64,000 nt of DNA from Alentia gelatinosa (GCA_950022655.1 OX465583.1:71187152-71251151), one strand, 5' to 3'. Numbered from the stretch's first letter, positions 9,816-20,260 are shown. Made by a program: numbers and translations. The notes: generated by a model not told the origin, from the letters alone.

Positions 9816-10106
9816 GAAGAAACCAACGAGTTTTGGTTCAAGTCGTTGTTCTCTACGAATTTGATGCGGAGTGATATAAACGAGGCGACAGTAAATATCA
9901 CATAGCATTCAAATGAGTGGGAAAACAATGACTTTGATCAAAACTAGTTGCTTTCTGTATTTAGCTCATCCCTATACACATTAAAAGAATGGACGATACA
10001 CAGGGTATAGACCATGGAGATTGGACTGCAATACTCGTAGGGGTATGGAGAACGAGTTCCCAATGTTAAGCCTATAGGACAAAAATACCGGGGGTGAGAT
10101 AAAGGA
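9816..10106 (-). mobile_element. HT-A element, inverted, near complete
   Basis: The hairpin arms are 'aaccaacgagttttggttca' and 'actttgatcaaaactagttg', with inner 'gagtgatataaacgaggcga'. The junction TTTCTGTATTTAGCTCATCC follows, and the bordered segment ends ACCGGGGGTGAGATAAA. Confidence 0.85.
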
Positions 10107-10490
10107 TGGTCTGGTATACTTACTTTTTTGGGGGGAGAAATTCTATATTGATTCATTTATCTCTAGATACAACGTCGTTTGTAGGTACACATGTCATCAG
10201 TAATTTCAATAAAGCGACAAATCCGTTGACCTTTCAACCGGAAGTGTGAAAACGCCAAGAGTTATGGCATAATAGTAGTATCATTCATGATCGATGTATA
10301 AAACTGTAAATATGCACCGTTTTGCTATACTAGGAACAAATAGAATGTTCATCATCGATGAATGAGCATGCAATTATAAATGAATAACAATTAAAAGGTT
10401 TGGATTATATTCAGTCAACTTGCCATTTAGGCAACTGCCTGAGTCTAGTATCCAAACGTATTAAGTACCAGTTGGTCAAGGAGGTATTTT
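10107..10490. other. unassigned stretch with family R trace
   Basis: Positions 10290-10335 ('aaactgtaaatatgcaccgt') resemble family R at 12470 and 37960. Otherwise nothing is recognised. Confidence 0.4.
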
Positions 10491-10821
10491 GCTCTTATTT
10501 TTATTTTTATTTTTTTTCAATTTTTTATTACGGAACTGTATTTTTACATTCACTGAAATAAGGCAGGGCTGCCGTTCTTCCATTCAGGCCCTTACATATT
10601 TGGGACTTTCTTGTTGGTGTATCTTCCATTATTTTCCAACAAATTAATACATCTAATGGAGATAATCTCTACGATAAGTGTGATGTTAATGAGATGGTGA
10701 TGGTGGTGAAAAGTATTAACTCTCATAGTACAATAGTATTTTATGGATCACATTCTTTTAGACCTAATACCATTATATACAGGGTCCAATCCTTTTCTAT
10801 CATACTTGGCACGTATATGTA

Positions 10822-11226
10822 CCTAGTCGTAATCACAATCTAGGATCTGAACCTGATCTAGGCTGTCTGATTACCTTATACACTAGTAACCTCGTACTAA
10901 CCTTGTACACAGATTTTTACCCTATGCAAATATATTTATAATGATAATAATAATGATACCCTAGTGTAGTCACAAATGATGAGCCGATTTTTGTTATACA
11001 ATCAGTCTACCTTGTCGTAATCACAATCAAGGAGTGACTTCTTATTATCTTGGTGTACGGCTATCTTCCTCGTCGTAGTCATAGTAACCAGTAGGCCAAT
11101 ATAGCATTAGCCACTAGACTAATTAACCAATAAACCGAAGAAAATCAATTAACCTATCAACCTGAGTGAGTTAATATCTTTTTGTTTGTTGTGTGGTTGT
11201 CTACCTTGTCGTAATCACAATCAAGA
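10822..11226 (-). repeat. three spaced 23-nt stem-loops in the LINE 3' UTR
   Basis: The same 13-nt loop, TCGTAATCACAAT, is bracketed by CCTAG/CTAGG at 10822-10844, CCTTG/CAAGG at 11010-11032 and CCTTG/CAAGA at 11204-11226. The spacings are 188 and 194 bp. A fourth, decayed copy lies near 11068-11090. Between the first two the central stem pair switches from A-T to T-A on both sides. Confidence 0.7.
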
Positions 11227-11238
11227 GTAGAGTTTTTA

Positions 11239-11724
11239 TTAATTATAATTGTATTGGTAGAGACAGTCTGGGAAATTTAGTTTTGTTCTGAGTTTGAAAG
11301 TTTTTATGTCCATATTGCAAGCATATTCAGGTTTAAGTTTATTCCAAAGCTTTATACCTCTGATATAAAATGATTTCTCATATACTGGGTTCTTTGCCAA
11401 TGGTTGAATTAACCTAAGACAGTCATGCCTCCTAGTTGGGATCTTTCTTAAATCCCGTAGATCTGAGTTTTGTGTTAATGTGTGTGAAAAATGTAATAAA
11501 TGTAGTTTCCTTCTTTCAGTGACATATTTCACTTTTGCATTATTGTGGAGTTCTATAGTATTGAGCTTTGGGTTTGGTCCTAGTCTAATTCGGTATATTA
11601 TTCTAAGGGCACGATTTTGTAGCATTTGTAATTCGTGGGCTCCTTGGGCAGTTTGTGGATCGTATATAAAATCGCAATAATCTAAATATGGTAATATTTT
11701 ACTTGTATAAATTTTTAGTGTTGG
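11239..11724 (-). pseudogene. C-terminal fragment of LINE reverse transcriptase ORF
   Basis: The frame is open from a TGA at 11725-11727 to a stop just after the 'YQYNYN' end, about 161 codons. The first ATG (11625) is internal and not a true start. Motifs typical of the region just after the RT domain in non-LTR retrotransposons are visible: PYLDYCDFIY, then LQMLQNRALRIIYRI about 20 residues later, then RRKLHLLHF, and near the end YIRGIKLWNKLKPE followed by FKLRTKL. The catalytic YADD-containing RT core and any endonuclease are missing because the insertion is 5'-truncated, so no activity is expected. Confidence 0.8.
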
Positions 11725-12160
11725 TCATCGTCAGCTGGGCATGCTTTGAAGACCCTGAGACACTGGCCCTCTGCTCCTTTCACAATATTACAGTGCATAG
11801 GACGTTGATAGTGAAGGGATAGATAATTTGCAGTACGCTGGAAGTCTATATGTGACTACTCTAAACTTTAGGCAATGTACATAGACCATAAAAGCACGCT
11901 CTAATAACGTAAAAATAGCCTAGTGTTCCGTATGACAAAATACGGAGCCCTGTTCCGTACGGGTCAACTAAGACATGTTGATGTAAAAACATTCATGACT
12001 AACGACGCCTTCCCGGAAGTCTAAGACAAGGACCATGTGTTGGGTCTCACAGTCGTCACCAACCCCTGCCCTACCACCCCCACCCTCCCTCCCCCGGCAC
12101 CCCATCTCAACAACCAGTCCTGGGTGTCCCGGGAGGAGATCTATGTATTCCTATTTATCC
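11725..12160. other. unassigned stretch
   Basis: Contains 'cataaaagcacgctctaata' and a C-rich tract at 12060-12095. No gene or clear repeat. Confidence 0.35.
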
Positions 12161-12161
12161 T

Positions 12162-12452
12162 ACCCCTAATATAAAATCCCATATGCTTAACATTGGGTAT
12201 CCGTATGCCACGCTGACTGGCATACGGAGTTTTATATGCCACTAGTGGCATACAGCAATGTTATCACGTAATATTCCAAAATCGAGGAGATAGGGTAGGA
12301 TAAAATCAAAACCTGATTCGTTTTAATCTTGTCCATCGCATTCTACTCCTGAAGTTTTGGCTCCGGACTTCACTCGGCTTCGCCTCATGAAGTCACTTTG
12401 CCAAACTCCAGTCGTGGAATACGGTGGATAAGATTAAACCTCATCCAGTTTT
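12162..12452 (+). mobile_element. HT-T element, complete
   Basis: Begins TATCCTACCCCTAATATAAA, with the inner strip 'ccatatgcttaacattggg' and a small palindrome GCCACTAGTGGC. It reaches GGGTAGGATAAAATCAAAAC at 12292 and continues into a hairpin with arms 'gttttggctccggactt..' and 'gccaaactccag', around CACTCGGCTTCGCCTCATGA. Copies lie at 17447, 26862, 45825, 47245 and 50393. Confidence 0.85.
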
Positions 12453-12454
12453 AC

Positions 12455-12776
12455 AATAATACCCATGCCGTATACTGTAAATACGCACCGTTTCGGCATA
12501 TAAAGTAAAAAAACACTGGTCCGTACAGGAAAATACAGACTACCTTCCCATACACATCTATTAAAATATTGGTTGTTAAGCAAAATGAAATTGATTTTTA
12601 TAAAATTTCGGGTATATAGTAAATATATAACGTCCAACCATGCTTGTACAAGTCACAGAACTCGATGATAATCTACCGTTTGTATGGAACTCGGCGTAAA
12701 CGCCTCGGTCCGTACAAACAGTAAATTACCATCTCATTCTGTGACTTGTACAGCATGGTCAGGACGTTCTATATAA
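12455..12776 (+). repeat. family R body plus hairpin
   Basis: The body contains 'catgccgtatactgtaaata' and 'cgcaccgtttcggcatata'. The hairpin at 12610-12775 has arms 'accatgcttgtacaagtcac' and 'gtgacttgtacagcatggt' and an inner CGTTTGTATGGAACTCGG..CCGTACAAACAG. The paralogue at 37945-38430 carries extra inserted repeats. Confidence 0.75.
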
Positions 12777-13062
12777 TTATCTCACCCCTGGAATGAATGT
12801 CCACAGGCTTAACATTGGGAACTCGTTCTCCATGCCTGTACAGGTATTACAGTCCGTTCTTCATGGTCTATATCCTGTGTGTTGTCTATTCTTTTAGTAT
12901 GCACAGGGGTGAGATTAATACAGAAAACAACTCGTTTTGGTCAAAGTCGTTCTCCAACTCGTTTGAATGCTATGTGATATTCACTCGGCTGTCGCCTCGT
13001 TTATATCACTCTGCATCAAACTCGTGGAGAATGATGACTTCGGCCTAAAGTTGTTTATGGTT
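12777..13062 (+). mobile_element. HT-A element, complete
   Basis: Starts TATCTCACCCCTGGAATGAA. The junction is CAGGGGTGAGATTAATACAG at 12904. The hairpin has arms 'cgttttggtcaaagtcgttc' and 'gagaatgatgacttcggcc', with an inner ATTCACTCGGCTGTCGCCTC. Confidence 0.85.
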
Positions 13063-13119
13063 TCTGCATTAGTCTTATGTCTACATTGGATCACAAGCAC
13101 CCATGGACATGGGGCCTCC

Positions 13120-13410
13120 AACATTAAAGAAGAAACCAACAAGTTTTGGTCAAAGTCGTCGTTCTCCATGAGTTTGATGCGGAGTGATTTGAAGAGGCGA
13201 ATTTCTCGTAGCATTCAAACGAGTTGGAGAATGACAACTTTGATCAAAACGACTTTCTACCTGTATTTATCTCACCCCTGTACACACTTTAAGAATGGAC
13301 GATACATAGGATACAGACCATGGGGAACGGAATGCAATACTCGTAGGGGCATGGAGGACGTGTTCCCAATGTTAAACCTATGTGAGAAAAATACCAGGGG
13401 TGAGATAATA
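13120..13410 (-). mobile_element. HT-A element, inverted, complete
   Basis: Hairpin first ('aagttttggtcaaagtcgtc' against 'actttgatcaaaacgactt'), then the junction CTGTATTTATCTCACCCCTG at 13261. It ends ATACCAGGGGTGAGATAATA at about 13410. It lies only 60 bp from the inversely oriented copy at 12777, forming a larger inverted pair. Confidence 0.85.
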
Positions 13411-13902
13411 AGTAAAAACCCACGGATGTCTCCATGGCTGGTTCTCATAGACCTATAAGGACTGAACATCAGGATCTAATAGATTGAGAATCATGTGAAA
13501 CATGCTAGCATGTCAATGGCCATGTGTTGGTGATAACGACATAGTGTCATGTCAAAAGCATGATATGATGCATGTGTAGAGGTAAACAAGTCTGCATTAA
13601 ATGATCCAGCATTGTGCATACTACGTTACCCTGACAGTGAAGTGGGTTTTTCTCACACCGATAAATGATCCTTTGTTATCATGGCATACGAGGACATTAT
13701 TCTTAGAACTTGCTTATGTTTTATAAAAATATATAGTGCGTACGGAAGTGTATGTTTACTTCCAATGGACATTTTGTAGAATGTCAGAAGACTGCTGCTT
13801 GTCACTGGACGGTCGGGTTACAATGGAGATAGAGCGCTTGTTGGGTACCAGCAGCTGAGTGAGCGATAATACCAGTAGATAGCCAATCGTAACTTCGGGT
13901 TC
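13411..13902. other. unassigned stretch
   Basis: No supported gene, RNA or repeat. Confidence 0.4.
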
Positions 13903-14126
13903 TGGGGCCCGTTTGATAATCTAGGATCCTACATGTAGACCCTTTTCTGTATGGCATAGAAACCCAAGGACGATGTGGGTCAATTCTATTTAACAATTCT
14001 ATACGTCCTTATAGACAGTTAAGACTGTTTCAGCGAACAAACTCAAATATCATTAAACGATAACCCTTGTACGAGGTACAGAAATGGGTCTTCGTGTACG
14101 AGCCTAGATTATTAAGCAGGTCCCTG
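13903..14126. mobile_element. family Q inverted-repeat element
   Basis: Ends CTGGGGCCCGTTTGATAATC and GATTATTAAGCAGGTCCCTG. The inverted match continues through 'acatgtagacccttttctgt' against 'acagaaatgggtcttcgtgt'. About 224 bp, without a frame of its own. Copies lie at 39361, 39590 and 57079. Confidence 0.8.
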
Positions 14127-14504
14127 AGCTGAGAGCTTCGTTTTAGGTTTACAAGACACACAAGAAAACAACATGACAAAAGACCCCTTTGTAAGATAAC
14201 AGATATATGTTCATAACGCATAACTCCATACATTAATATTTGAGACAGAGCAATAAATAATCTATTGAGTATCGTAAATATCTAACAAATTCCGGAAATG
14301 TGTAAGAACAGAAAATTCAGTTGATGGTATTTTATAATTGTTGAAAGTGATACTGACAGAACTCTATTTTTTATATGGTAGGTGATAATTGTTGAAAGTG
14401 ATACTGCGAAGTAAGGCCTAGCAATCTATTTCACAATCTCACCATAAATTGTGTAGATTATGGAAGCTTTGCCGACAGTTATCTTGCCTTCTTACCCGGT
14501 AATA
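14127..14504. other. unassigned AT-rich stretch
   Basis: 'gataattgttgaaagtgatactg' type sequence occurs twice (14334 and 14385), a small local duplication. Otherwise nothing. Confidence 0.4.
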
Positions 14505-14757
14505 GGCCTTAACATTCGAAACGTGTATTCAAAGCCCATGGAGTATTTTGAAAAAATATTCAATGGAGAATCATGTCACAAATGATAGCCCATTAGTCAA
14601 TGTGGGGGTGAGATAGATTCAGAAGATATTCAAGTTTATGGTCAGAGCTTGTATCCCATCTCGTTTGATTTGCTACTTAATTCATACTGCTTCGCCTTGT
14701 GAATTATTCCGATATTCAAACTCAATGGGATCCGATCTCTGACCGTAAACCTTTCCA
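14505..14757 (-). mobile_element. HT-C element, subtype 2, inverse orientation
   Basis: The bordered segment ('cattcgaaacgtgtattcaa', 'gcccatggagtattttg') leads to GGGGTGAGATAGATTCAGAA at 14607. The hairpin follows, with arms 'gtcagagcttgtatcccatc' and 'gatgggatccgatctctgac'-like sequences around AATTCATACTGCTTCGCCTT. Confidence 0.75.
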
Positions 14758-15630
14758 GTATACCAGTACTGTTGGCGGTTGAGGTCTGACCATAAACTTT
14801 CAGAGGTTCCCTCTATAATACACAATAGGAATGGCGTGACCTTGGTAAACGGTGACTATGAATCTATATTTTCTTCGTGGTATTCTCTGTAATGGGTTTC
14901 TCTTCTGAACAACTCCCTACACTGCATCTCACTTTCCCATGTTCCAAACAGCGGCACCCCAACGACCCACCACCATCTAGCGGCAGGGTGTCTGTGTGGT
15001 TAGGCGCCTGCCCAGCCTAAGTTAGGCTTAGCCGGAGGGCACTAAGGCGGTTAGTGGTCACTTAACACGTGTGGGAGCCGCGGGCAGATCAGGGTGCATG
15101 GTGGACACGCTTCATTAAACACGGGTGGGCCTGAGAAGGTCGGCAGCGACCTTCAGGGGGGGTGGGGTCACACTCGACCACTGCCTCAGAGGTATGTGTT
15201 CCGACATGAAGAGCAAAACATAGACTCTAGTACAGTCTGTTGTCGCCAGGGCCAGGACACACAGACTCAAACTAAGACTGTTCTTTTGAGTCAGGGATTC
15301 CTGCCTCTCCTGGTACTCAGCCACCCTCAGTGATTTGCCAGTAACCAGTGTGTTACTCTTCAAGCATAGGTCCTAGAGTAGCTTTTACTGGGCATGTACC
15401 AAATAAATCAGCTTCGAGAGTTATAATGATTCGCCAGAATACTGGTATTATCAGCCTTGAGTTGGTGCTAAAATTAGAGCAGCCAATCACAAAATTCCTT
15501 TCTCCCATCATCCAGAGGGAACTGGCAAATGGGAACTATGCTCTGTTAGACATTCTTACATACAGTAAGCCCCAGATGACGCGGTCTGTTAACAGACTAA
15601 CAAAAACATCTCTATGGTATATATAATGCT
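14758..15630. other. unassigned stretch
   Basis: GC-rich at 14940-15200. Frames of up to 92 codons (15348-15626) show no recognisable domain. No repeat matched within the window. Confidence 0.35.
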
Positions 15631-15631
15631 A

Positions 15632-15840
15632 GGGACACACCAAGAGCGTAACGGCAGCAATCTCCAGAATCGCCAAAAAAGATTTGCATGTATGTGAGAT
15701 ATTATTTCATAGTTATATCTCCCACCAATAATGTAGCATCTCTGATACAATAATCAGGTTAAATATGAAAAGATAGCTCACATATACACCATTTTGTGTT
15801 GGCGATTCCGGAAATCGTTGCGTTACTCACTTGGTGTCTC
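15632..15840. mobile_element. family S inverted-repeat element
   Basis: Inverted ends GGACACACCAAG and CTTGGTGTCTCC, extending through 'aatctccagaatcgcc' against 'ggcgattccggaaatcg'. TGCTAG (or TGCTA) occurs on both sides, a probable 5-6 bp target duplication. A partial copy is at 47988. Confidence 0.75.
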
Positions 15841-16072
15841 CTGCTAGTTTACAAAGCTGCCTGTCCACAAAGTCATCGTTTATATTATTTATCATCCATC
15901 TTTTCAAATTAATTAAACCCAGGAATTGCCACATCAAAGAGTATAACAATAGGGAGTTTTTCTTTGCTCTATAACCCAAAGGGACTATTTTCCCGTATAC
16001 CATGGTTTTTAGGCCGTAAACTACGGTTTTGAATGCGCATACCACAGTTATAGAATTTGACAGATTTTAAAA
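15841..16072 (+). mobile_element. family H fragment
   Basis: Right hairpin arm ('ctgcctgtccacaaagtcat') and body ('attaaacccaggaattgcca', 'gggactattttcccgtatac', 'catggtttttaggccgtaaa'). The left arm and the far end are missing. Confidence 0.7.
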
Positions 16073-16082
16073 TCTAATCGTC

Positions 16083-16216
16083 ACTTAATTTCATATAATT
16101 GTTTACATGGCGTTCATTGTCTTCTGCTACAGATATCACTCAGCTCAGCTTCGTGATATCATTCCGCAAAGACAACTCACGTCATATAAACAATTATACG
16201 AAATGTCGTGGCGTTT
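16083..16216. repeat. hairpin of about 130 bp
   Basis: Arms 'atttcatataattgtttaca' and 'ataaacaattatacgaaat', with an inner ATATCACTCAGCTCAGCTTC..GTGATATCATT core. Same architecture as the HT hairpins, with unrelated arms. Confidence 0.6.
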
Positions 16217-16446
16217 CTTGATATTCTGTGATATTTAATCTGAATGAATATCTATATCAAGAATAAGCTCCTGTTCCCCTCTTCTTTAACCCTTGAGATA
16301 TGCTATGATGCCTGATGACATGTGATATAATGACGTCACTGTGTATATTGTGAAAAGTACTAGCGTACTACAGGGGTGAAAATGGTACTGTATCGGCATC
16401 TTTCAGGGTGTGTATTTGTTGCTATGCGGCGTAGTAAAAGGGTTAA
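16217..16446. other. unassigned stretch
   Basis: No feature supported. Confidence 0.35.
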
Positions 16447-16816
16447 GGTCCAATACACATATATCGATTTCGGAACATTGATGTACCTTTGTCGGCGACA
16501 AAGGAACAGTAATTTGTCTCAGGTGAGGCATCCTAACAGAGTCAGCCCTAGTCGGTAGATGTAGGACAGCAAGGCAAGGGTCAGCCAATGATTAGTGGAA
16601 CCACCCGCTTGAGATGTTCTTTTGTTGCCAACAAGTCGTTGTTCGATGTTCCTAAATCGGTCACCAAAAGTTTATCATCATGTTCATAAATCCAGTCACA
16701 GACAACAGAACGCTGGTAAATGGCCTTTGATTGCGTAATTTGCTTGCGACAAGTTCACCGACTCCTATACGATTTAGGAACTAATCGTTCAACCCTGAGT
16801 CGGTAGTGCGTTAGGC
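16447..16816 (-). mobile_element. family D element
   Basis: Left end GGTCCAATACACATATATCG and right end CGGTAGTGCGTTAGGCTT. Inner 'cggcgacaaaggaacag' and 'tcataaatccagtcacag'. TAA flanks both ends (TAAGG/TAAGG). Confidence 0.75.
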
Positions 16817-17234
16817 TTTAAGGATAACCCCTTCAGCGGTTTGGTGCTGAGACGAAACTCGAGACGTCTAAGTTGAGCAGATTGCGAGCTGCTCCTCCGA
16901 ATATTGAGCTGCTCATCTGGGCCCAGAAAATTAATCCCTATCGAGATCATTTTCTTATTTTGCCGAGACATTATGATACGGAATTGGACAGCTTTGATGT
17001 CGTTGTAATCCTATACGGAGGTCGACTCTGCCCCGGGCTCCACCCAGCCGTGTCGGGCCCTTTGAGACAAGCAGGATAAAGGAACCATATGGGTAAATAA
17101 TGCCAGTCAAGCAATTAATGCCCAGATGCTTGAACACCGCAGGGTGTCTAGACGCGCGGTGCACTCTGAGGACCGGTCTGCAGGCATGTAGGGCATACTG
17201 GGGTAAGGTTAGGATATGGGTGGGGCACAGTATA
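16817..17234. other. unassigned stretch
   Basis: Short frames only. No repeat recognised. Confidence 0.35.
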
Positions 17235-17301
17235 TCATCCTACCCCTAATATAAATTCCCATAGGCTTAACATTGAGTTTCTGTGTGCCATTGAGTTTCT
17301 G
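17235..17301 (+). repeat. HT-T start fragment
   Basis: TATCATCCTACCCCTAATAT with 'cataggcttaacattgag', interrupted after about 60 bp by the block at 17302. Confidence 0.6.
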
Positions 17302-17446
17302 GCTAAAAATCTCTTTTATTCCTGTTCAGTAATTCGTATTGACCAAAAGGTAAAGCAAATATAGCATAACTTTTTTTGAATTTTTAGAAGATATAGATCT
17401 ATATTAGAAATAACCCTCAACCTAGACAAGGCTAGGATATATATAT
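17302..17446. repeat. 145-bp repeat block paired with 26202-26341
   Basis: Shares 'ggctaaaaatctcttttatt', 'taaagcaaatatagcataac' and 'ccctcaacctagacaaggct' with 26202-26341. In both places an HT-T element follows. Here they are contiguous; at 26342 a 516-bp insertion separates them. Confidence 0.8.
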
Positions 17447-17722
17447 TTATCCTACCCCTAAAATAAAATCCCATAGGCTTAACATTGTGTTTCCGTATGC
17501 CACGTTGCCTGGCATACGGAGTTTTATATGCCACTAGTCGCATACAGAATTGTTATCACGTAATATTCCAAAATCAAGGAGACGGGGTAGGATAAAAACC
17601 CGATTCGTTTTAATCTTGGGCACCGCATGCCACTCCTTGAGTTTTGCCTCAAGAAGTCACTCTGCCAAACTCCAGTCGTGACATACGATGGCCAAGATTA
17701 AAACGATAAAAAAGTTTTACGA
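17447..17722 (+). mobile_element. HT-T element, complete
   Basis: TATCCTACCCCTAAAATAAA start, junction GGGTAGGATAAAAACCCGAT at 17586, then a hairpin with 'gccaaactccagtcgtgac' in the right arm. The hairpin centre is shortened, with the GGCTTCGCC loop lost and 'gttttgcctcaagaagtcac' left. Confidence 0.85.
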
Positions 17723-18375
17723 TAGTACGGTTTGGGTTAGTTCTTAGTGGAATGGGAGTTTTTTTACATTATATTATAACGTTTTTAGAAGCTTTATATT
17801 AAATTTACTGGATTAAGATAATTACCATATTATTGCAATCTCATGGACAGTAGTCACCATACGCAGTTATATTTAACATAAGCGTTAATATCATACGCAA
17901 ATTTAGTCATGTTCTGTCCTAACCTGATTCCATCACCCAGAAAAGATGGGAACAATGAACGCTTATTATGCAATGTACAATGGTTACTGAGAGAATAATA
18001 TACCAAAACGTATTAGATAAAAAGAGACAAAATGGTGGCAACTTCTTTAAAGGCTAGGGACTGAATAAGTTAGGCTGATTAGATAAGATAGATTATAGGG
18101 TTAAAATGGTGAAGATTAAGATGGTGAAGATAAAATGGATAAAATGTGAAAAATACACGAAAAGTTATTTTAAAGAGCTGCAAATTGTATGATGTATGGA
18201 TATGTGGAAAGATCAATAAAAGATTGCTTAAAAAAACATATACATATATTATACGCAGATTTAATGAAAGAATTGTGAATATTAAACCATGTTATCATCC
18301 TGGGGCTTCAATAAACTTTTTGTATAAGCAATGGTAGTTGAATGGGATGGTGATGTGAGAGGTGGATATCAAAGA
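17723..18375. other. AT-rich unassigned stretch
   Basis: Strongly AT-rich, with short repeats of 'aagatggtgaagat' near 18110. No gene supported. Confidence 0.4.
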
Positions 18376-18500
18376 GAAACCAACGAGTTTGGTGTGGAGT
18401 GATATGAACGAGGCAACAGCCGAGTGAATATCACGGAGCATTCAAACGAGTTGGAGAACAAGGACCAAACAAAATCCTTTCTGTATTCATTTTATCCCTG
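18376..18500 (-). repeat. HT-A hairpin fragment
   Basis: 'agaaaccaacgagtttggtg', 'gaacgaggcaacagccgagt' and 'cattcaaacgagttggagaa', then TTTCTGTATTCATTTTATCC, the junction, after which the bordered segment is lost. Confidence 0.7.
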
Positions 18501-18852
18501 GCTAATGTCACATAGTTGGCACGCAGGTAGTGAAGGTATTATTTCTGCAGCGCACTGAAAGTCTAAAAATCCTCTTCTAACCTAGGCAGCGAATATGAGG
18601 GTGTGGCCCGCGCTCAAAAACAGAGAACAGAAATATCAAAGCATTGCCTTCAGTCGCTGGACTTCTCTCATAAGGGACAGCGTCGTCTCGACGGATCGAT
18701 CATGGCGGTAGTCAAGATCTCAGAAAAGGTCAAAGTTTTCGTTACCCTAGAGGACTTGGGGAAGGATAGAGTAGTGAGGGGTGTCTCACACTCTCCCAGC
18801 ACTTCTTTTGTGGTGCTAGTGTTACTATTCTCTGCCTCAACCCAACGCAGGT
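18501..18852. other. unassigned stretch
   Basis: A 94-codon frame at 18603-18887 (+) is partly poly-lysine/phenylalanine from A and T runs and is not called a gene. Confidence 0.35.
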
Positions 18853-18970
18853 TTTTTTTGTTTAAAAAAAAAACAAATTTAAGATAATCTTTATTCTGGA
18901 GTTTAACTACTAGGACTGAGTCGTCCTATTTTCAGTAGGCTCCAGGGCCATTTATGTTTACCACAATTAT
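18853..18970 (-). mobile_element. retroelement 3' end (inverse copy)
   Basis: On the minus strand 'ccctggagcctactgaaaat' is followed by 'ctccagaataaagat' with an AATAAA signal. The same order occurs on the plus strand at 45680-45775 with an A-rich tail. Probably the 3' untranslated end of a LINE. No coding part is seen here. Confidence 0.6.
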
Positions 18971-19463
18971 TGAGATACTATAATTAGAACTATGTACAAT
19001 ATAGAAGATTTCTATAATAAATACTTATATAAATAATTAGAAAATCTGTTCCCAAAAGGGATTCACTCAAATCACAGGAATGATATATACAATGATATTG
19101 TTTTAAGATTTACTGAAATTGTTTTAAGTTTTACTGAAACCAAGGGGAACCAGCCTACCTTTCGGATTCAAAACAGGGTAACTGTCAAAAGTCATGAAAC
19201 TCTATTAACTTATGTATTCTGAGTTGGGAAATACTGTAATTGTTAAATGAGCTTCACAGACAATCAGCTGTTTCTTTTTCAGCTGTAAACCACTTTATAA
19301 TGTGAATCCCTTTGGGTGAGAACATGTGTCATGTTGACAAACAAAACCAAGCAACACATGAAGTTCTTCCCACTGAAGAAAGTAATCCCTAAGACTATGT
19401 CTGGTTTGACATAACAAATAACAGAAATGAGTGTATATCATTTACCATATTATTATTTACCAT
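18971..19463. other. AT-rich unassigned stretch
   Basis: Nothing recognised. Confidence 0.35.
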
Positions 19464-19466
19464 ATA

Positions 19467-19644
19467 CAGTAGAACCCTGCATAAGGAAACACCCTCTGTT
19501 CTGGATTAGAGTGTCTGCTTACGCGGGGTGCCACTTACACAGGGTTAGAATAAACATCTCATAGAGGGAACCCTTCCGAGCAAACATGTCCATTAATGCA
19601 GGGTGTCCACTTACGCAGGGTGTCCATTAGGCATGGTTCTACTG
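19467..19644. mobile_element. 178-bp pogo/Tigger-like non-autonomous element
   Basis: Ends CAGTAGAACCCTGCATAAGG and GCATGGTTCTACTG are inverted repeats beginning with CAGT, flanked by TA on both sides. This is the hallmark of pogo/Tigger-type Tc1/mariner elements. The interior has 'tccacttacgcagggtgtcc' partial duplications and no transposase. Confidence 0.8.
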
Positions 19645-20062
19645 TAAATAGGTGCATCTTTATTTACAAGTAAAACATATATTACCCCACAAAGTGTTCA
19701 GAATTTAGGATACATTTTGCCCCAAACAGGCAGGTAGGTGCAGAGATATAAGCGGGAAGTAGAGGGCAGGATCTCTGCTGGGAGAGTGGTGTCTCAACCA
19801 GTGACCCGTCCATTTCCTGCTGTCCACCAACGAGTTGTCGCTGTCAGAGTTCATATGCCCACATCTCATGGTGGCCTTCCCTTAGATCTCTTTTAACTTT
19901 TACCCTCAAAACACCTGCATATGCATCAGTGGCAACAATAGGGCACAGAGTGATTGCTAGTTCAGCCTTCATCTGCCATCTGTAAGATAGCGCTACTGTA
20001 GTGCGAGGGGGCAACCACTCCCTATAGATATTGAGATGAGGCTAATTAAAGGTCTTCCATGG
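19645..20062. other. unassigned stretch
   Basis: No gene or repeat recognised. Confidence 0.35.
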
Positions 20063-20064
20063 CA

Positions 20065-20260
20065 GGCCCTTTTCCATTGGCTGACAAAAACGGTGTAGAT
20101 TTTCTGTGTTCTCCTAATAGCGTATTTACATTTTACGTCAGCAGTGCTAAAGGTCCGTCGGTGGTTCCTGACTGTATATCAGTGACGGCCAATGTAGATG
20201 GGATATTAGTAGAATACAAAAAATCTACACCGTTTTCGTCAGCCAATGGAAACGGGCCTT
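20065..20260 (+). mobile_element. family E element, best preserved copy
   Basis: About 196 bp with long inverted ends. The left end holds TTTCCATTGGCTGACAAAAA and 'cggtgtagatttt'; the right end holds 'aaaatctacaccgttttcgtcag' in inverse, ending CCAATGGAAACGGGCC. The 69-codon frame across it is incidental. Confidence 0.85.

Larger units (their letters stand above)
10494..11724 (-). mobile_element. 5'-truncated LINE, 3' end of a non-LTR retrotransposon
   Basis: On the minus strand an open C-terminal reverse-transcriptase remnant (11239-11724) is followed by about 740 bp of 3' untranslated sequence. This holds stem-loop-like repeats at 11204, 11010 and 10822, and the element ends in an A-rich (AAAAT)n-like tail at 10494-10530. 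5' truncation and an A-rich tail are the normal signature of target-primed LINE insertion. The family is CR1/Jockey-like by the protein tail, not more precisely assigned. Confidence 0.75.

Noticed and set aside
12967..13458. 163-codon frame
   Set aside because: It spans two facing HT-A elements. Similar peptides recur wherever HT-A occurs (for example 29479 and 46807), so it is a repeat by-product.
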